This document shows, piece after piece, positions 60,227 to 64,000 of a stretch of 64,000 bases of DNA (within the stretch, counting starts at the first letter, position 1; every line of letters begins with the position of its first letter). The notes beneath the pieces were generated by a model. The model did not search any database. It saw nothing but the letters and a program-made list of their open reading frames with translations, and was not told the origin of the DNA. This stretch comes from Ligustrum vulgare (Eukaryota; Streptophyta; Magnoliopsida; Lamiales; Oleaceae): NCBI GenBank assembly GCA_963555705.1, contig OY743181.1, positions 31,624,513-31,688,512 on the forward strand, read 5' to 3'. The translations under genes and the position numbers were made by a program.

Positions 60227-61902
60227 TGGTAAGAAATATCGCAAGTGTACGATATCGCTAACAAGTAGTAAAAGTGGACTTTTGAGTCCGAGTTGTCGAT
60301 CCCACGAGGACTATTTAATTCGCTATAAATTTACTTTGATTCAATAGAATTCCAAAAACTAAAAACTAAAAACAAAAGTTAACTAAGAAAATAAAATACC
60401 GAACAATTCAAAAACGACAATAAAATTGAGAATCAATTAAATAAACGAATCAATTAAAATGAAAATAACAAATTAAACTAAAAACAATTAACGAAAAGCA
60501 AGAAATAAAGTGGTGGATTTTGAACAATTGAATGAATATCGGGATTAACGAATTCGAAATAACGTTCTAGCTTAATTTCTCATCTCAAGTAGTTTTCTAA
60601 AATTGTATTTGGTCGAATTCACGCATATATCTAATTTACCTCTCTCGAGTTCAAATTAGACCTATTTAACTAAGTCAACCATGTATCTCTACAGCGGGTC
60701 AGAGTTCTCCTTAGCTAAATGCATTAAATTTCCTAAGAATTCCTAAGTGACCACATGCAACCACAAATTCATATCTCTATCTTTTTGTTGAAATTGCCGG
60801 ATTTTATTACGTGATCTAATTGTTAACTCACCTCTCGGATTATGAAAACAACCATTAATTCATGAATTGGAGATCAAGCAATTCAAGCATTAAACGCAAT
60901 AATAAAATCAATACATGAAAATAAAGTGCCAACTTGAGAGTTAAAATCAAACTAAAATATTAAATCTATATCGTCAATCCCGATTTTAAAAATTTAGCTA
61001 CGCATATTTTTGGAAGAAAAAGAAATAAATAATAACGTAAATAAAACTTGAAGTTTGGAAAATTGAAGAATTGACATCACCAATTAATTTCCTGCCGAGT
61101 TCCTCTGTCTTGTGCCCAGCCGTCCCTAATTATGATTCATTCGGTCTTATCATTTTTTTCTTCCAACCTCCACCTCAAAAGCTGTGTATGTATATGTGTA
61201 ACAATGATAAATATCACAACTTTTTACTTCTCTCCTCTCTCACGGCTGAACTCCTTTTGTGTGTGTATATATATATATATATATATAACCACCAAACCAA
61301 CCTCAATTCTTGTGCCTATCTCTGCCAATTTGTATACATCCTCCAATAGCCAATTATTTCTCTCCAATTAGCAATGTATATATATGTATATCTCCAACCC
61401 TCTCCTCTCTTCAATGCAATGGCCGACCACTATTTTTACTCCCTTTCACTTTGTCTCCTCAATTAGCTTCCAATTTGTTCTCTCGGCTCTGTTTCAACTC
61501 ACGGCTGCGTGCTCTCTCCCTTTTCTTCCCCTCACGGCTGCTTGTGTATATACATTAATAGGTTTTTAAACTCCACTTAGTCATGCAATAATTTGGGCCA
61601 AAAGTTTTCCTTGCAATTGATTATGAGGCCCAAGTAATATTTGGTAGATTTTACTACTAAAGCCTCATTTTTGCCAAATAATTCATTTTGACCTCTTATC
61701 TTCGTTTTATCGTCAATTGCATCCAAAATTGAGTTTTTCCATCAACTTGTTGAATAATTACTTCAATTCCTCATTTTCTTGATTTTGGGATAAAAACCTG
61801 AAATAATGTCAAATAAACACAAACTAAATAGAATTTATTCGAGAAAAACAAAATAATATCCTAATTTCGACAGATAAATAAGTGTATAAAATACACTTAT
61901 CA
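60227..61902 (-). repeat. 3' LTR of a reverse-strand Tat-like element
   Basis: On the minus strand it starts TGATAAGTGTATTTTATACAC next to the polypurine tract (AGTTTGGGGGGGTT) and ends TTTCTTACCA. It is 1676 bases. It shares with 436-2046 and 55045-56720 the start and the 'gatcccacgagg' and 'gagtccg' blocks near the end. It includes a TA microsatellite (61264-61289). Confidence 0.8.
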
Positions 61903-64000
61903 AACCCCCCCAAACTAGAATATTTGTTCGTCCTCGAACAAAAAATAAAACTAGACTATAAAAATAGAAATAAAAATACGAACAGAAATTGTTTTTGTTT
62001 TCTGTCAATTTATTTACCATGCACTTCAATAATCCAAAATGACGATTCACTTTAGAAAAGAAATATGAACAACAAAAATTATTTTCATTCATCCAATGCT
62101 AACTTCATCGTGTTTGTGTGAATAGCCAAAAATCGAATGCAAACTCATGTAAAAATATACTTGACACTGTGTGACTAATCGTGCGGAAATAAGCCCGAAT
62201 CTCATGTGGTCAACAATGATTTTCTTTTTATTTTCCTTACACTCTCATGGATGATCACAACCATGCTTTTCTCTCATATCCCGAGGTCTTTCCTATTGAT
62301 GTGGTTTCTAAACATGTATAAATTGCATTTTTCCACACAAGGCAGTTAGGATTTGACAAGTATGCACGACAGACCAAGAATAATTAATCTCCAATCCCAC
62401 ACTCCAGTATTAGGAATTTTAATCAACAAACTTATACCATTTATATATCTTTTTTTTTTTTTTTTTTTTTTTGTATGGACGACTTTTTCTTTTAATGTCC
62501 TTGTCTTTTACCATCTTTGTGCAGAACTTTTCATACTGGCTTTCTATAAGACCCCTGTAGCGAGCTTTAGGTCGGCAGCTCCCAACTCAGTTGAGCTTAG
62601 GGTACCAGGTTCTGAGAACCCCTCAGACTTAATTACCCGAGTCATAAAGGCTTAAACAGAAAAGTTAAAGATGTTTTAGTGTCTTATGTGTAAGTCCACT
62701 CTCCGTACTTGCTTTCTAGTTGACCCCTGTAGCGAGCTTTAGGTCGATGACTCCCAAGCCAGACGACTTTAGGGCACCAGGTTTGAAAGACCCCTCGGAC
62801 TTACTTACTCGAGTCAAAAAGGCATTTGAAGAGTAGAATAAGACCTTCAGCATTTTTCTGTTTTTATGCTGGTCATGGTTTATACCCGTTGATTAAAACC
62901 CCTTCCACTAAAGATGGATCATTAAAAATTTCAGACCCTCAATCTGTCAATGCCTACTTGTACTTGACCTCTCTACCCCCAAACTGCTTCTTGAGCAGTT
63001 TGGTTCTACATTTCAGGTCGGGATCTAATTTCTTAAGGTTTGAGATTTTTCAGTCAATTCTATGTTCAAAGTGCACAAGTTTATCCCACAAGTATCAAGC
63101 ATCTCCCTACACAAGTTATTATTCGAAAGTGGCTATGTGCTCAAGTTTGATTAATGTCTTACATGGATGAATGTCAAGAAAATTTTTAGCTCACATGTTG
63201 CCCAAATTTTCTAACTAAAGCACAAAAGTCAGTTCAAATCATGTCATAAGTAATAAATAAATCAACAAAAATTTTCAAAATTTTCACCATTTTTTTGTTT
63301 TTGTTTTTTTTTGTTTTTTGAATCCCAAAAACAAGGTATCGAATGAATAAGATGAAGAAATGAGATACCACCCCCCCCTAAACTAGAAAGTTACATTGTC
63401 CTCAATGTAAAAGAAGATATATCAATTTATAAAAATACATAAAAGAGGAGTTAGGTACTTCCCAGGTTTAGAGGAGCGATGTGATAACTTGAAGTTTTGC
63501 TTTGATCTCGCTTGGATGATTTCGACAAGTTTCTTGTGTTTCCATGCTTGGTTGAAAGTGTTACAAGTGGTGTGTTCCTCGCAAGTAAAAGATAAACAAT
63601 ATTAGAATCATACACACCATTGAAATATATCAACACAAACAATTCCAACTAAAACATAGAAAAATTTGAATTTTCAAACATAGTCAACCATCATGTATAA
63701 TTTAAAATGACAAGTGCAGTTGAAGATCAAATAACAGAAGTTGGTGCTAGGGATGCTTACTTCAAAAACTCCAATAAAGAGAAAAAAATAAAAATAAAAA
63801 TGCGAGTACCACCTAAAAATTTAAATGCAAAGCTTTAAATAAAGTAAAATTAATGAAAAGAAAAGAAAATTGGGTTGCCTCCCAATAAGCGCTCCGTTTA
63901 TAGTCTAAAGCTCGACTTTTTGCAAACTTTCTTATGGTGGCTTAAAGGATGCTCGTGATGCCCTGCACTCCTTGCAATTTCCCACATTGCATTTCTCAAC
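61903..64000 (-). mobile_element. 3' internal region of the reverse Tat-like element
   Basis: Non-coding. The polypurine tract at 61901-61918 is preceded (minus strand) by GTTCGAGGACGAAC. A second, similar purine tract with 'gaggacaatgtaac' lies at 63372-63405. Near 63870-63895 'ggttgcctcccaat' and 'agcgctccg' match the conserved 3' segment of Tat/Athila-type elements. A 172-base-spaced direct repeat lies at 62550-62825. The pol gene would lie right of the window. Confidence 0.65.
62550..62825. repeat. Two-copy 172-base repeat in the Tat-like 3' region
   Basis: GACCCCTGTAGCGAGCTTTA occurs at 62550 and 62722. Each is followed by the same 'ggtcg...ctccca' and '...ccaggtt...gacccctc' pattern and a CGAGTCA end. 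Diverged. Confidence 0.85.

Noticed and set aside
61071..61569. Overlapping ORFs near a TA microsatellite
   Set aside because: They lie inside the Tat-like LTR, in overlapping frames with tyrosine-isoleucine runs from the TA repeat.

Overview
This window is nuclear DNA of a flowering plant, probably a eudicot. It is AT-rich, and one spliced plastid-type gene sits in a dense bed of Ty3/gypsy (Tekay-type chromovirus and Tat-type), Ty1/copia, Cassandra, PIF/Harbinger, Helitron-like and MITE sequences. No tRNA gene, CRISPR array or bacterial-type operon was seen. Family names come from recognised motifs, not from a database search.

The only intact host gene I can support is on the + strand from 14029 to 43574. 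It has seven exons that join in one frame to 256 codons. It encodes a J-domain protein with a C-terminal bacterial-ferredoxin-like cysteine domain and a probable plastid transit peptide. Its second intron (14494-40782) is about 26.3 kb and is stuffed with transposable elements.

Layout. 1-2046: 3' end and 3' LTR of a Tat-like element inserted in a reverse-strand Tekay element (gag 2047-2516, PBS, LTR 2750-5451). 5500-6085: an LTR with seven copies of an ACGGCCGTA palindrome. 6100-13577: Tat/Retand-like remnants with an antisense ORF, followed by a 2.64 kb direct tandem duplication (7201-9840 and 9841-13577). The second copy gained two DNA transposons, and the first copy preserves the empty sites. 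14029-43574: the J-domain gene. Its giant intron holds two MITEs, a Helitron-like piece, a reverse Tekay element (16575-26084), a PIF/Harbinger-type short element (26249-27301), an internally deleted Tekay element (27754-32513), an assembly gap, a protease-only gypsy remnant (32714-35077), a small complete non-autonomous LTR element with target duplication (35198-37637), a copia LTR and a solo Cassandra LTR with target duplication. 44116-60226: decayed gypsy DNA. In it a 9.6 kb PIF/Harbinger element (47656-57254) sits exactly inside an integrase reading frame, and that element was itself hit by two solo LTRs. 60227-64000: the 3' LTR and 3' internal end of another reverse-strand Tat-like element.

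Function. All transposon genes seen carry stops, frameshifts or truncations, so the window is mostly a fossil record of nested insertions. The J-domain gene looks functional. It must be transcribed through about 29.5 kb to give a message of less than 1 kb of coding sequence.
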